A stretch of 64,000 nucleotides of DNA from Pseudomonas sp. WS 5079 (GCF_012985465.1 NZ_JAAQWN010000004.1:310001-374000); one strand, 5' to 3'; counted from the stretch's first letter, positions 7,821 to 17,452 are shown. The notes: generated by a model not told the origin, from the letters alone. Numbers and translations are program-made.

Positions 7821-7830
7821 TTGTATACAA
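7821..7830. promoter_or_regulatory. operator-like palindrome TTGTATACAA (hbpS/glcG side)
   Basis: A perfect 10-base palindrome 93 bases upstream of the minus-strand HbpS/GlcG-like gene. The identical palindrome recurs at 7960-7969 in front of gcl. TTGTATACAA resembles half-site pairs used by GntR-family repressors. The regulator is not in the window, so binding is inferred. Confidence 0.6.
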
Positions 7831-7959
7831 TATTTCGAAACATACGCACCACACGTCGAAATACTCCCGCTAAAAAGCCTTCCGACGAATGCACAGGCCC
7901 GAGAATAAAATGGATTGACCTGCGTAGCTCGCCGTGAATACACTTTGAAGCAACACCAC

Positions 7960-7969
7960 TTGTATACAA
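7960..7969. promoter_or_regulatory. operator-like palindrome TTGTATACAA (gcl side)
   Basis: Second identical copy of the palindrome, 28 bases before the gcl ATG. It could overlap the transcription start or the early leader of the glyoxylate operon. Two copies 139 bases apart suggest one regulator controlling both divergent units, perhaps with looping. Confidence 0.6.
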
Positions 7970-7996
7970 TTACAAAACGCAAGAGGCACCAAAACC

Positions 7997-9772
7997 ATGA
8001 GCAAAATGAGAGCAATCGAAGCCGCTGTCCTGGTGATGCGTCGTGAGGGTGTAGATACCGCCTTCGGCATCCCAGGCGCTGCGATCAACCCGTTGTATTC
8101 GGCCCTGCAAAAGGTCGGCGGCATCGATCACGTCCTCGCTCGCCACGTGGAAGGCGCTTCGCACATGGCCGAGGGGTATACCCGCACCAAGGCCGGCAAT
8201 ATCGGCGTGTGCATCGGCACTTCGGGCCCGGCGGGCACCGACATGGTCACCGGCCTGTACAGCGCCTCGGCCGATTCGATCCCGATCCTGTGCATCACCG
8301 GGCAAGCGCCCCGTGCCCGCATGCACAAGGAAGACTTCCAGGCCGTGGACATCACCAGCATCGTCAAGCCAGTGACCAAGTGGGCAACCACCGTGCTGGA
8401 ACCTGGCCAGGTGCCGTATGCGTTCCAGAAAGCCTTCTATGAAATGCGCTCCGGCCGCCCCGGCCCGGTGCTGATCGACTTGCCATTCGATGTGCAGATG
8501 GCCGAGATCGAGTTCGACATCGACGCCTACCAGCCGCTGCCCCTGGCCAAGCCACTGGCCACGCGGATCCAGGTCGAGAAGGCCCTGGCGATGCTCGATC
8601 AGGCCGAGCGCCCGCTGCTGGTCAGCGGTGGCGGCGTGATCAATGCCGACGCCAGCGAACTGTTGGTGGAATTCGCCGAGCTGACCGGTATCCCGGTGAT
8701 CCCGACGCTGATGGGCTGGGGCACCATTCCCGACGATCACCCACTGATGGTGGGCATGGTCGGCCTGCAAACCTCGCACCGTTATGGCAACGCTACGATG
8801 CTCAAGTCCGACGTGGTCCTGGGTGTCGGCAACCGTTGGGCCAACCGTCACACCGGCTCGGTGGAGGTGTACACCGAGGGTCGCAAGTTCATTCACGTCG
8901 ACATCGAACCGACGCAAATCGGCCGGGTGTTCACCCCGGACCTGGGCATCGTGTCCGACGCCGGTGCCGCGCTGACGATGTTTATCGAAGTGGCCCGCGA
9001 GTGGAAAGCCGCCGGCAAGCTCAAGGATCGCAGCGCCTGGCTGCACGATTGCCAGCAGCGCAAAGCCACCCTGCACCGCAAGACCCACTTCGACAACGTC
9101 CCGGTCAAGCCGCAACGGGTGTACGAAGAGATGAACCAGGTGTTCGGCAAAGACACCTGCTACGTCAGCACCATTGGCCTGTCGCAGATTGCCGGTGCGC
9201 AGTTCCTGCACGTCTACAAGCCACGCCACTGGATCAACTGCGGCCAGGCCGGCCCGCTGGGCTGGACCATCCCCGCTGCGCTGGGCGTGGTCAAGGCCGA
9301 CCCGAGCCGCAAGGTAGTGGCGCTGTCCGGCGACTATGACTTCCAGTTCATGATCGAAGAGCTGGCCGTGGGCGCGCAGTTCAAGCTGCCGTACATCCAC
9401 GTGGTGGTGAACAACTCCTACCTGGGGCTGATCCGCCAGGCCCAACGCGGGTTTGAAATGGACTACTGCGTACAGTTGTCTTTCGACAACCTCAACGCCC
9501 CGGAACTCAACGGTTATGGCGTCGACCACGTTGCCGTCGCCGAAGGCCTGGGTTGCAAGGCCCTGCGTGTGTTCGAGCCGGGCCAGATCCAGCCCGCGCT
9601 GCGCAAGGCCCAGGAAATGATCGAAGAGTTCAAGGTGCCGGTGATTGTCGAGATCATCCTGGAGCGCGTGACCAATATTTCCATGGGCACCGAGATCAAC
9701 GCCGTCAATGAATTCGAAGATCTGGCACTGGTGGGCAACGACGCACCCACTGCCATTTCATTGCTCGATTAA
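7997..9772 (+). CDS. gcl: glyoxylate carboligase (tartronate-semialdehyde synthase)
   Basis: 591 residues, the usual family length. It is a thiamin-diphosphate enzyme joining two glyoxylate molecules to tartronate semialdehyde plus CO2. The sequence [17 protein letters not shown] has Val51 where nearly all other ThDP enzymes have the catalytic Glu, which is the signature of glyoxylate carboligase. The ThDP/Mg-binding part is [13 protein letters not shown] with NNSYLGL (about 441-476). AAGAGG precedes the ATG. It is the first gene of the operon gcl-hyi-glxR-ttuD-pyk, which takes glyoxylate (from allantoin, purines or glycolate) into central metabolism. Confidence 0.97.
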   Translation: MSKMRAIEAAVLVMRREGVDTAFGIPGAAINPLYSALQKVGGIDHVLARHVEGASHMAEGYTRTKAGNIGVCIGTSGPAGTDMVTGLYSASADSIPILCITGQAPRARMHKEDFQAVDITSIVKPVTKWATTVLEPGQVPYAFQKAFYEMRSGRPGPVLIDLPFDVQMAEIEFDIDAYQPLPLAKPLATRIQVEKALAMLDQAERPLLVSGGGVINADASELLVEFAELTGIPVIPTLMGWGTIPDDHPLMVGMVGLQTSHRYGNATMLKSDVVLGVGNRWANRHTGSVEVYTEGRKFIHVDIEPTQIGRVFTPDLGIVSDAGAALTMFIEVAREWKAAGKLKDRSAWLHDCQQRKATLHRKTHFDNVPVKPQRVYEEMNQVFGKDTCYVSTIGLSQIAGAQFLHVYKPRHWINCGQAGPLGWTIPAALGVVKADPSRKVVALSGDYDFQFMIEELAVGAQFKLPYIHVVVNNSYLGLIRQAQRGFEMDYCVQLSFDNLNAPELNGYGVDHVAVAEGLGCKALRVFEPGQIQPALRKAQEMIEEFKVPVIVEIILERVTNISMGTEINAVNEFEDLALVGNDAPTAISLLD

Positions 9773-9782
9773 GGAGAACCCC

Positions 9783-10565
9783 ATGCCGCGTTTTGCCGCC
9801 AACCTGTCCATGCTGTTCACCGAACAGGACTTTCTCGCCCGCTTCAAAGCCGCCGCCGATGCCGGTTTCAGCGGGGTGGAATACCTGTTCCCCTACGAGT
9901 TCAGCTCCGCCGAAATCAAGGCGCAGCTCGACGCCCACGGCTTGACCCAAGTGCTGTTCAACCTGCCGGCCGGTGACTGGGCCAGCGGCGAGCGCGGCCT
10001 GGCCTGCCACCCGGACCGGGTCGAGGAGTTTCGCGCTGGGGTCAACCTGGCCATCGCCTACGCCCAGGTACTGGGCAATACCCAGATCAACTGCCTGGCG
10101 GGGATTCGCCCTGCCGGCGTGGACGACGCCACCCTGGAAAAAACCTTCGTCGCCAACCTCAAGTACGCAGCCGACAAGCTGCAAGCGGTGGGCATCAAGC
10201 TGGTGATGGAAGCGATCAACACCCGCGACATTCCCGGCTTCTACCTGAACAACACCGCACAGGCCCTGGCGATTCGCGAACAGGTGGGCAGCGCCAACCT
10301 GTTCCTGCAGTACGACATCTATCACATGCAAATCATGGAAGGCGACCTGGCCCGCACCATGGCCACGCACCTGGATCAGATCAACCATATCCAGCTGGCG
10401 GACAACCCGGGGCGCAACGAGCCGGGCACCGGTGAAATCAACTACCGGTTCCTGTTCGAGCATCTGGAGCGCATTGGCTATCAGGGTTGGGTCGGCTGTG
10501 AGTACAAGCCGTTGACCACTACCGAGGCTGGTCTTGGCTGGCTCAAGAGCCATAACGCGATCTGA
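9783..10565 (+). CDS. hyi: hydroxypyruvate isomerase
   Basis: 260 residues from ATG 9783, with AAGGAG 7 bases upstream and only 10 bases after gcl. A TIM-barrel enzyme of the xylose-isomerase-like group that interconverts hydroxypyruvate and tartronate semialdehyde. Visible landmarks are the start MPRFAANLSMLFTE, the first catalytic Glu in KLVMEAINTRD (about 143), metal ligands in FLQYDIYHMQIMEGD and QLADNPGRNEPGTGEINY, and the second Glu in GCEYKP (about 240). Confidence 0.96.
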   Translation: MPRFAANLSMLFTEQDFLARFKAAADAGFSGVEYLFPYEFSSAEIKAQLDAHGLTQVLFNLPAGDWASGERGLACHPDRVEEFRAGVNLAIAYAQVLGNTQINCLAGIRPAGVDDATLEKTFVANLKYAADKLQAVGIKLVMEAINTRDIPGFYLNNTAQALAIREQVGSANLFLQYDIYHMQIMEGDLARTMATHLDQINHIQLADNPGRNEPGTGEINYRFLFEHLERIGYQGWVGCEYKPLTTTEAGLGWLKSHNAI

Positions 10566-10586
10566 CCGAAATACACACAACCCAAC

Positions 10587-10676
10587 TGTGGGAGCGGGCT
10601 TGCTCGCGAAGGTCTGACATTCAACATTTTTGTCGACTGATCTACCGCAATCGCGAGCAAGCCCGCTCCCACATTT
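10587..10676. repeat. REP pair between hyi and glxR
   Basis: GTGGGAGCGGGCTTGCTCGCGA and its inverse enclose about 45 bases in the hyi-glxR gap, inside what looks like one operon. Such hairpins can stabilise upstream mRNA or reduce read-through. Confidence 0.85.
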
Positions 10677-10738
10677 AGATCGCCTGGGTCTGGTAGACCG
10701 GGCCAGGCTCGCACAGAGAATAAAAAGAGGACTTCACC

Positions 10739-11629
10739 ATGGCTAAAATCGGCTTTATCGGCACCGGCATCATGGGCCAACCCATGGCCGCGAACCTGCA
10801 GAAAGCAGGTCACCAACTGTTCCTCTCCGAGCACCACGGCAAGGCGCCCGCCGAGCTGGTCGCCGCCGGTGCCGTGGCCCTGGCCAACCCGCAGCAAGTG
10901 GCCCAGGAAGCGGAATTCATCATCGTCATGGTGCCCGATACCCCCCAGGTCGATGACGTGCTGTTCCGCGCCGACGGCGTAGCCGCTGGCCTGTCGCCGA
11001 ACAAAGTGGTGATCGACATGAGTTCGATCTCACCCACCGCCACCAAGGCCTTTGCCGCCAAGATCAACGCCACTGGCGCGCAGTACCTCGACGCGCCGGT
11101 GTCCGGCGGTGAAGTCGGCGCCAAGGCCGCGACCCTGAGCATCATGGTCGGTGGCGAGCCGCAGACCTTCGAACGCGCCCTGGTGCTGTTCCAGAGCATG
11201 GGCAAGAACATCACCCTGGTGGGTGGCAATGGCGATGGCCAGACCGCCAAGGTGGCGAACCAGATCATCGTTGCCCTGAACATCCAGGCGGTGGCCGAAG
11301 CGCTACTGTTCGCCGCGAAAAACGGCGCCGATCCGGCCAAGGTCCGCGAAGCGCTGATGGGCGGCTTCGCCTCCTCGAAGATTCTCGAAGTGCATGGCGA
11401 GCGGATGATCAAGGGCACCTTCGACCCGGGTTTCCGGATCAACCTGCACCAGAAGGACCTGAACCTGGCCCTGGCCGGCGCCAAGGAGCTGGGGATCAAC
11501 CTGCCCAATACCGCCGGCACCCAGCAGGTGTTCAGCACCTGCACCGCGATTGGCGGCGGCAACTGGGACCATTCGGCGCTGATCAAGGGCCTGGAACATA
11601 TGGCGAATTTCTCGATTCGCGATAAGTAA
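10739..11629 (+). CDS. glxR: 2-hydroxy-3-oxopropionate (tartronate semialdehyde) reductase
   Basis: 296 residues. It reduces tartronate semialdehyde to D-glycerate with NAD(P)H. The Rossmann motif is at the N-terminus, GFIGTGIMGQPMAANL (5-20); the substrate-binding DAPVSGGEVGA is at 118-128; the catalytic Lys171 is in GQTAKVANQ, matching the beta-hydroxyacid dehydrogenase family. AGAGGA precedes the ATG. Third gene of the glyoxylate operon, with REP hairpins on both sides. Confidence 0.96.
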   Translation: MAKIGFIGTGIMGQPMAANLQKAGHQLFLSEHHGKAPAELVAAGAVALANPQQVAQEAEFIIVMVPDTPQVDDVLFRADGVAAGLSPNKVVIDMSSISPTATKAFAAKINATGAQYLDAPVSGGEVGAKAATLSIMVGGEPQTFERALVLFQSMGKNITLVGGNGDGQTAKVANQIIVALNIQAVAEALLFAAKNGADPAKVREALMGGFASSKILEVHGERMIKGTFDPGFRINLHQKDLNLALAGAKELGINLPNTAGTQQVFSTCTAIGGGNWDHSALIKGLEHMANFSIRDK

Positions 11630-11654
11630 CCGCCCCTTTTTCAATGCAATCCCT

Positions 11655-11745
11655 GGTAGGAGCTGGCTTGCCTGCGATAGCGGTCGTTCAGTGACAGATT
11701 AATCGCCTGACACACCGCCATCGCAAGCAAGCCAGCTCCCACATT
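11655..11745. repeat. REP pair between glxR and ttuD
   Basis: GTAGGAGCTGGCTTGCCTGCGATAG and the inverted CGCAAGCAAGCCAGCTCCCAC. This is the GCTGGCTTGCCTGC variant, a different subclass from the pair before glxR. Confidence 0.8.
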
Positions 11746-11797
11746 TGGCCCTCATTCCACGTTGCAAACCCAATAACAAGAACCCGGGAGCCCGCTT

Positions 11798-13078
11798 ATG
11801 TCGGTCGATCCGCAACACCTGCTTCGCGAGCTGTTTGCCACAGCCATCGACGCTGCCCACCCCCGGCAAGTCCTCGAACCTTATCTGCCCGCCGACCGCA
11901 GCGGCCGCGTGATCGTGATCGGCGCGGGTAAAGCTGCGGCCGCCATGGCCCTGGTCGTGGAAAACAGCTGGCAGGGCGAGGTTTCGGGACTGGTGGTCAC
12001 ACGCTACGGCCACGGCGCGCCCTGCCAGAAAATCGAAGTGGTCGAAGCCGCGCACCCCGTGCCCGATGCCGCTGGCCAGGCCGTGGCCAAGCGCGTGCTG
12101 GAACTGATCAGCAACCTTGGCGAAGACGACCGTGTGATCTTCCTCCTGTCCGGCGGCGGTTCGGCGCTGCTGGCGTTGCCGGCGGCGGGTATCACCCTGG
12201 CCGACAAACAAGCCATCAACAAAGCCCTGCTCAAATCCGGCGCGACCATCGGCGAGATGAATTGCGTGCGCAAGCACCTCTCGGCGATCAAGGGCGGGCG
12301 ACTGGCCAAGGCCGCCTGGCCGGCCACGGTCTACACCTACGCGATTTCCGATGTGCCGGGCGACCAGGCCACGGTGATTGCCTCCGGCCCGACCGTCGGC
12401 GACCCGAGCACCTCGCAACAGGCCCTGGCGATCCTCAAGCGTTACCAGATCGAAGTGCCAGCCTCGGTGCGCAGTTGGTTGCAGAACCCGGAGTCAGAGA
12501 CCGTCAAACCCGGTGACCCGTGCCTGGCGCGCAGCCATTTCCAATTGATCGCGCGGCCGCAACAGTCCTTGGAAGCGGTGGCGGTCAAAGTGCGCCAGGC
12601 CGGCTTCAGCCCGCTGATCCTCGGCGACCTGGAAGGCGAAGCGCGGGATGTGGCCAAGGTCCACGCCGGCATCGCCCGGCAGATCGTGCAGCACGGTCAG
12701 CCGCTGGCGGCGCCCTGCGTGATCCTCTCCGGCGGCGAGACCACCGTGACCGTGCGCGGCAATGGCCGTGGCGGACGCAACGCCGAGTTCCTGCTGAGCC
12801 TGACCGACAGCCTCAAGGGCCTGCCTGGCGTGTACGCCCTGGCCGGTGATACCGACGGCATCGACGGTTCCGAAGACAACGCCGGGGCAATCATGACCCC
12901 CACCAGCTACGCCCGCGCCGAGGCCCTGGGCCTGTCGGCCAGCGATGAGTTGGACAATAACAATGGCTACGGCTATTTCGCGGCACTCGACGCGCTGATC
13001 GTCACCGAGCCGACCCGTACCAACGTCAACGACTTCCGCGCCATTTTGATACTTGAGACTGCTGCCCATGACGCCTGA
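11798..13078 (+). CDS. ttuD: glycerate 2-kinase / hydroxypyruvate reductase (MOFRL family)
   Basis: 426 residues. The family has an N-terminal DUF4147 domain and a C-terminal MOFRL domain. Landmarks are VIGAGKAAAAMAL (about 36-48), LLSGGGSALLALP (about 113-125), the MNCVRKHLSAIKGGRLA segment (about 150-166), ILSGGETTVTVRGNGRGGRN (about 309-328) and AGDTDGIDGSEDNAGA (about 348-363). In other bacteria such proteins phosphorylate D-glycerate to 2-phosphoglycerate; the older name is hydroxypyruvate reductase. It overlaps pyk by 11 bases, fitting the flow glycerate to 2-phosphoglycerate to PEP to pyruvate. Confidence 0.93.
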   Translation: MSVDPQHLLRELFATAIDAAHPRQVLEPYLPADRSGRVIVIGAGKAAAAMALVVENSWQGEVSGLVVTRYGHGAPCQKIEVVEAAHPVPDAAGQAVAKRVLELISNLGEDDRVIFLLSGGGSALLALPAAGITLADKQAINKALLKSGATIGEMNCVRKHLSAIKGGRLAKAAWPATVYTYAISDVPGDQATVIASGPTVGDPSTSQQALAILKRYQIEVPASVRSWLQNPESETVKPGDPCLARSHFQLIARPQQSLEAVAVKVRQAGFSPLILGDLEGEARDVAKVHAGIARQIVQHGQPLAAPCVILSGGETTVTVRGNGRGGRNAEFLLSLTDSLKGLPGVYALAGDTDGIDGSEDNAGAIMTPTSYARAEALGLSASDELDNNNGYGYFAALDALIVTEPTRTNVNDFRAILILETAAHDA

Positions 13079-14483
13079 CAAGAAAGTCAAAATCCTCGCC
13101 ACCCTGGGGCCAGCCACCGACGGTATCGATGACATCCGCGAGCTGGTGGAAGCCGGGGTGAATATCTTCCGCCTGAACTTCAGCCATGGCGATCACGCCG
13201 ACCATGCCCAGCGCTACCAGTGGATCCGCCAGGTCGAGCGCCAGCTCAATTACCCGCTGGGGATCCTGATGGACCTGCAAGGGCCGAAGCTGCGGGTCGG
13301 GCGTTTCGCCGAGGGCAAGGTGCAACTGGTGCGTGGCCAGGCGTTGCGCCTGGACCTCGACCCCACGCCGGGCGACCAGCGGCGGGTCAACCTGCCCCAC
13401 CCGGAAATCATCAAGGCCCTGGAACCGGGCATGGACCTGTTGCTCGATGACGGCAAGCTGCGCCTGCGGGTGATTACCAAGCATGCCGATGCGATCGACA
13501 CCACGGTGTTGAATGGCGGCGAACTGTCCGACCGTAAAGGGGTGAACGTCCCACAAGCCTTGTTGGAGCTCAGCCCACTGACCGCCAAGGACCGCCGCGA
13601 CCTGAGTTTCGGCCTGGAACTGGGCGTGGACTGGGTGGCGCTGTCGTTTGTACAACGCCCCGAAGACATCCGTGAAGCGCGCGAACTGATCGGCGACAAG
13701 GCGTTCTTGATGGCGAAGATCGAGAAGCCCTCGGCGGTGCGCCACCTGCAGGAAATCGCCGAGCTGAGCGATGCGATCATGGTCGCCAGAGGCGATCTGG
13801 GTGTGGAAGTGCCGGCCGAAAGCGTGCCGCAAATCCAGAAAGACATCATCAGCACCTGCCGCCAACTGGGCAAACCGGTGGTGGTGGCCACGCAGATGCT
13901 CGAATCCATGCGTTTCTCGCCGGCCCCGACCCGCGCCGAAGTCACGGACGTGGCCAATGCCGTGGCCGAGGGCACCGATGCGGTGATGCTCTCGGCCGAA
14001 ACCGCGTCCGGCGAATACCCGCTGGAAGCCGTGCAGATGATGAGCAAGATCATCCGCCAGGTGGAGAACGGCCCGGACTACCAGACCCAACTGGATGTAA
14101 GCCGGCCCAAGGCCGACGCCACCGTGTCCGATGCCATCAGCTGCGCGATCCGCCGGATCAGCAGCATCCTGCCGGTGGCGGTGCTGGTGAACTACAGCGA
14201 GTCGGGCAGCTCCAGCCTGCGCGCGGCGCGGGAGCGGCCGGCGGTGCCGATCCTCAACCTCACGCCGAACCTGTCCACCGCGCGCCGCTTGAGCGTGGCC
14301 TGGGGCGTGCATTCGGTGGTCAATGACCGCTTGCGGCAGGTGGACGAGGTGTGTTCCACAGCGCTGGAAATCGCCCAGGCCCAAGGCATGGCGCAGCGTG
14401 GGGATACGCTGTTGATCACTGCGGGGGTGCCGTTTGGGCAGCCGGGGTCGACCAACTCGCTGCGTATCGAGACGTTGATCTAG
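13068..14483 (+). CDS. pyk: pyruvate kinase
   Basis: 471 residues from ATG 13068, overlapping ttuD. It converts PEP and ADP to pyruvate and ATP. Canonical motifs include NIFRLNFSHG (about 28-37), DLQGPKLRVG (about 69-78), AKIEKPSAV with the catalytic Lys (about 218-226), MVARGDLGVE (about 240-249) and VVVATQMLESM (about 273-283). Its place as last gene of the gcl operon suggests it serves glyoxylate/glycerate use rather than general glycolysis. Confidence 0.95.
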   Translation: MTPDKKVKILATLGPATDGIDDIRELVEAGVNIFRLNFSHGDHADHAQRYQWIRQVERQLNYPLGILMDLQGPKLRVGRFAEGKVQLVRGQALRLDLDPTPGDQRRVNLPHPEIIKALEPGMDLLLDDGKLRLRVITKHADAIDTTVLNGGELSDRKGVNVPQALLELSPLTAKDRRDLSFGLELGVDWVALSFVQRPEDIREARELIGDKAFLMAKIEKPSAVRHLQEIAELSDAIMVARGDLGVEVPAESVPQIQKDIISTCRQLGKPVVVATQMLESMRFSPAPTRAEVTDVANAVAEGTDAVMLSAETASGEYPLEAVQMMSKIIRQVENGPDYQTQLDVSRPKADATVSDAISCAIRRISSILPVAVLVNYSESGSSSLRAARERPAVPILNLTPNLSTARRLSVAWGVHSVVNDRLRQVDEVCSTALEIAQAQGMAQRGDTLLITAGVPFGQPGSTNSLRIETLI

Positions 14484-14500
14484 CGTCTGTTCGGGCCTTA

Positions 14501-14571
14501 TCGCGGGCAAGCCCGCTCCCACATTTGACCGTGTTCGCAGATCAAAATGTGGGAGCGGGGTTGCTCGCGAT
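14501..14571. repeat. REP pair after pyk
   Basis: TCGCGGGCAAGCCCGCTCCCAC and GTGGGAGCGGGGTTGCTCGCGA enclose a short loop, 18 bases after the pyk stop. It probably marks the end of the glyoxylate operon. Confidence 0.85.
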
Positions 14572-14603
14572 GGGGGCAACTCGGTCTTACTGACTTACCC
14601 ACC

Positions 14604-15479
14604 ATGCCCAACCCAACCTGCCCCGACTGGGCCGAAGCCCTGCTCAACGGCTTCAGCCAGATCTTCCTGCAACGCCACCCGCTGTGTGGCCTGCTCTGCC
14701 TGCTGGCGATCCTCGCCTGCGCCCCGGCCCTGCTCGGCGGTGCGCTGCTGGGCGGGGTCGCCGGCCTGCTCACGGCCCAGCGCCGCGACTATCCCAAGGC
14801 CGAGCGCCAGGCCGGGCTCTATAGCTATAACGGTGTGTTACTGGGGCTGCTGATCGGCCAGCACTTTGCCTGGTCAGCATTGCTGCCGCCGCTGATCCTG
14901 GCGTGCGGCGGCCTGAGTGCGATCCTGACCCGGCAATGGGTCAAGCGCATGGCCCATGGCGATGACCTGCCCGCCTATACGGTGCCCTTCGTCGGGTTAG
15001 GCTGGCTGCTGCTCGGCACGGTCTCACCGGCCACCCTGCCCCTCATTGCCGCCACTCCCCTGGACTGGCTGAGCGCGCCACTGGTCGGGCTGGGCCAGGT
15101 CGTGCTGCTGGATCGACCGCTGGCCGGCCTGCTGATCGCCCTTGGCCTGCTGTTGGCCAGCCCTCGCGCGGCGCTGTGGGCGATGCTCGGGGCCGGCAGC
15201 GGCGTGGCGCTCGGCCTGCTGCTCGACGATCCCGCCGGCGCCCTGCTCGGCCTGCACAGCTATAACCCGGCACTTGCCGCCCTGGCCCTCAGCCACTACC
15301 GGCGCCAACCCTGGCTGCCGTTGCTCGGCATCCTCCTGGCCAGCCTGCTTGCCCCGGGTTTTGCCGGCCTGCACCTGGCGCCGCTGACTGCACCGTTTAT
15401 CCTCGCCTGCTGGTTGGTGCGCGCGACGTTGCGCCTGCGGCACAGGGTCAACGTGGACAGCCCGTTCGAATCCCCCTAG
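14604..15479 (+). CDS. urea transporter family protein
   Basis: 291 residues from ATG 14604; the earlier ATG at 14547 lies inside the REP hairpin. A very hydrophobic protein with about ten helices. The two family signature repeats are visible: GLYSYNGVLLGLLIG (about 72-86) and GLHSYNPALAALAL (about 217-230), the halves that line the urea pore in UT-type channels. It gives facilitated urea diffusion across the inner membrane. No urease genes are in the window, though purine/allantoin breakdown feeding the upstream operon would produce urea. Confidence 0.9.
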   Translation: MPNPTCPDWAEALLNGFSQIFLQRHPLCGLLCLLAILACAPALLGGALLGGVAGLLTAQRRDYPKAERQAGLYSYNGVLLGLLIGQHFAWSALLPPLILACGGLSAILTRQWVKRMAHGDDLPAYTVPFVGLGWLLLGTVSPATLPLIAATPLDWLSAPLVGLGQVVLLDRPLAGLLIALGLLLASPRAALWAMLGAGSGVALGLLLDDPAGALLGLHSYNPALAALALSHYRRQPWLPLLGILLASLLAPGFAGLHLAPLTAPFILACWLVRATLRLRHRVNVDSPFESP

Positions 15480-15510
15480 GCTTCGCACACCTACGATTCA
15501 GGCGGACTTC

Positions 15511-16335
15511 ATGGACAGCAACAACGACTGGCGCCAGCGGCTCTACGTCATGGTATTTCAGAGCGACACGGTGGCCGGGCGGCGTTTTGACGGCATCTTG
15601 CTGCTGATCATCCTCGCCAGCCTGGTGATCGTGATGCTCGACAGCATCGACCAGATCCACCAGAACTACGCCGATGTGCTGGCCTATATCGAGTGGGGCT
15701 TCACGCTGATTTTCCTCATCGAGTACGGCCTGCGCCTGTATTGCTCGCCCAAACCGTTGCGGTATGCCTTCAGTTTCTACGGGCTGGTGGACTTGCTGGC
15801 CATCGTCCCCGGCATCCTGGCCCTGTACTACAGCGACGCCCAGTACCTGCTGATTATCCGCATCATCCGCATGTTGCGGATCTTTCGGGTGCTCAAGCTC
15901 GGCCCCTACCTCAAGCAGGCCAACTACCTGATGTCGGCGCTGCGCGGCAGCAAGCAGAAGATCGTGGTGTTCCTGGTCAGCGTCTGCACCCTGGTAACGG
16001 TGTTCGGCACCCTGATGTACGTGATCGAAGGCCCGGAGCACGGCTTTACCAGCATCCCCAAGGGCATCTACTGGGCTATCGTGACCCTGACCACCGTGGG
16101 GTTTGGCGACATCGTGCCCAAGACCCCGCTGGGCCAGGTGATCTCCTCGCTGGTGATGATCACCGGCTACTCGATCATCGCCGTGCCCACCGGGATCTTT
16201 ACCGCCGAACTGGCCAACGCCATGCGCGGCGAGCAACTGCAACACGACTGCCCGGTGTGCCAGAAAAGCAGCCACGAACCCAATGCGGCCTTCTGTTCAC
16301 GCTGTGGCAACGGGCTCTATAAAAAAGTGGAATAA
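15511..16335 (+). CDS. voltage-gated potassium channel with C-terminal zinc ribbon
   Basis: 274 residues. A Kv-type six-helix channel: S1 about 28-50, an S4 segment IIRIIRMLRIFRVLKL with regularly spaced Arg (about 113-130), S5 about 150-172, the pore helix and filter TLTTVGFGDIVP (about 192-203), and S6 about 212-235. After the pore a four-Cys unit follows, CPVC-x13-CSRC (about 249-269), which looks like a zinc ribbon. It would form a tetramer in the inner membrane. The tail is unusual compared with classic bacterial Kv channels and could be a metal-dependent gating or assembly element. Confidence 0.9.
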   Translation: MDSNNDWRQRLYVMVFQSDTVAGRRFDGILLLIILASLVIVMLDSIDQIHQNYADVLAYIEWGFTLIFLIEYGLRLYCSPKPLRYAFSFYGLVDLLAIVPGILALYYSDAQYLLIIRIIRMLRIFRVLKLGPYLKQANYLMSALRGSKQKIVVFLVSVCTLVTVFGTLMYVIEGPEHGFTSIPKGIYWAIVTLTTVGFGDIVPKTPLGQVISSLVMITGYSIIAVPTGIFTAELANAMRGEQLQHDCPVCQKSSHEPNAAFCSRCGNGLYKKVE

Positions 16336-16428
16336 GCAAAGTTCTTTTTAATCTTTAAGCGTCTATGCCGCCCCGGCTATAGTCGTGGGCTATAAGCCAC
16401 TACCTTCTCGAACAACAAGGAATGAGCA

Positions 16429-17433
16429 GTGAAAAAACTTGTTAGCGCTTCGCTCCTGGCCGCAGGCCTCGCACTGTCTGTCGGCGCCCAGGCCGCCTCG
16501 ACCACCCTGCTCAACGTCTCCTATGACGTGATGCGTGACTTCTACAAGGACTACAACGCGGCGTTCCAGAAGCACTGGCAAGCCGAACACCCGAACGACA
16601 AGCTGACCTTGCAGATGTCCTTCGGCGGTTCCAGCAAACAGGCGCGCTCGGTCATCGACGGCCTGCCGGCTGACGTGATCACCATGAACATGGCCACCGA
16701 CATCAATGCCCTGGCGGACAACGGCAAACTGGTGCCCGACAACTGGGTCACCCGCCTGCCGAACAACAGCGCACCGTTCACGTCCGCCACCGTGTTTATC
16801 GTGCGCAAGGGCAACCCCAAGGCCCTCAAAGACTGGCCGGACTTGCTCAAAGATGGCGTGCAGGTGATCGTGCCCAACCCCAAGACCTCCGGCAACGGGC
16901 GCTACACCTACCTGTCGGCCTGGGGCTATGTGCTCAAGAACGGCGGCGATGAAAACAAGGCCAAGGACTTTGTCGGCAAGCTGTTCAAGCAAGCTCCGGT
17001 GCTCGATACCGGTGGCCGTGCCGCGACCACTACCTTCATGACCAACCAGATCGGCGACGTGCTGGTGACCTTTGAAAACGAAGCGGAAATGATTGCCCGT
17101 GAATTCGGCCGCGACCAGTTCGAAGTGATCTACCCAAGCGTCTCTGCCGAAGCCGAGCCGCCGGTGTCGGTGGTCGACAAAGTGGTCGATAAAAAGGGCA
17201 CCCGTGCAGTGGCCGATGACTACCTGAAATACCTGTGGTCGGCCGAAGGCCAGGAAATTGCAGCCAACAACTACCTGCGTCCACGGGACCCGAAGGTGCT
17301 GGCCAAGTACACCGATCGCTTCCCGAAAGTCGACTTCCTGTCGGTGGAGAAGACCTTTGGTGACTGGCGCACCGTGCAGAAGACCCACTTCAATGATGGT
17401 GGAGTGTTCGACCAGATCTACAACGGCCAGTAA
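16429..17433 (+). CDS. sbp: sulfate ABC transporter periplasmic binding protein
   Basis: 334 residues from GTG 16429, with AAGGA 8 bases upstream. Signal peptide MKKLVSASLLAAGLALSVGAQA. Family motifs of the sulfate/thiosulfate-binding proteins: LNVSYDVMRDFYKDYN (about 29-44), MSFGGSSKQARSVIDGLPADV (about 64-84), VPNPKTSGNGRYTYL (about 148-162) and FENEAEM (about 205-211). It delivers sulfate to a CysTWA-type importer that is not in the window. Such genes are usually CysB-controlled; no clear operator was identified in the 93-base upstream gap. Confidence 0.95.
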   Translation: MKKLVSASLLAAGLALSVGAQAASTTLLNVSYDVMRDFYKDYNAAFQKHWQAEHPNDKLTLQMSFGGSSKQARSVIDGLPADVITMNMATDINALADNGKLVPDNWVTRLPNNSAPFTSATVFIVRKGNPKALKDWPDLLKDGVQVIVPNPKTSGNGRYTYLSAWGYVLKNGGDENKAKDFVGKLFKQAPVLDTGGRAATTTFMTNQIGDVLVTFENEAEMIAREFGRDQFEVIYPSVSAEAEPPVSVVDKVVDKKGTRAVADDYLKYLWSAEGQEIAANNYLRPRDPKVLAKYTDRFPKVDFLSVEKTFGDWRTVQKTHFNDGGVFDQIYNGQ

Positions 17434-17452
17434 CTGACCGGACACGCTCAAC

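Noticed and set aside
13026-14579. Long minus-strand frame (517 codons) opposite pyk
   Set aside because: It is antisense to a clear pyruvate kinase gene, His/Arg/Gln-rich as expected from reversed GC-rich codons, and has no recognisable domain.
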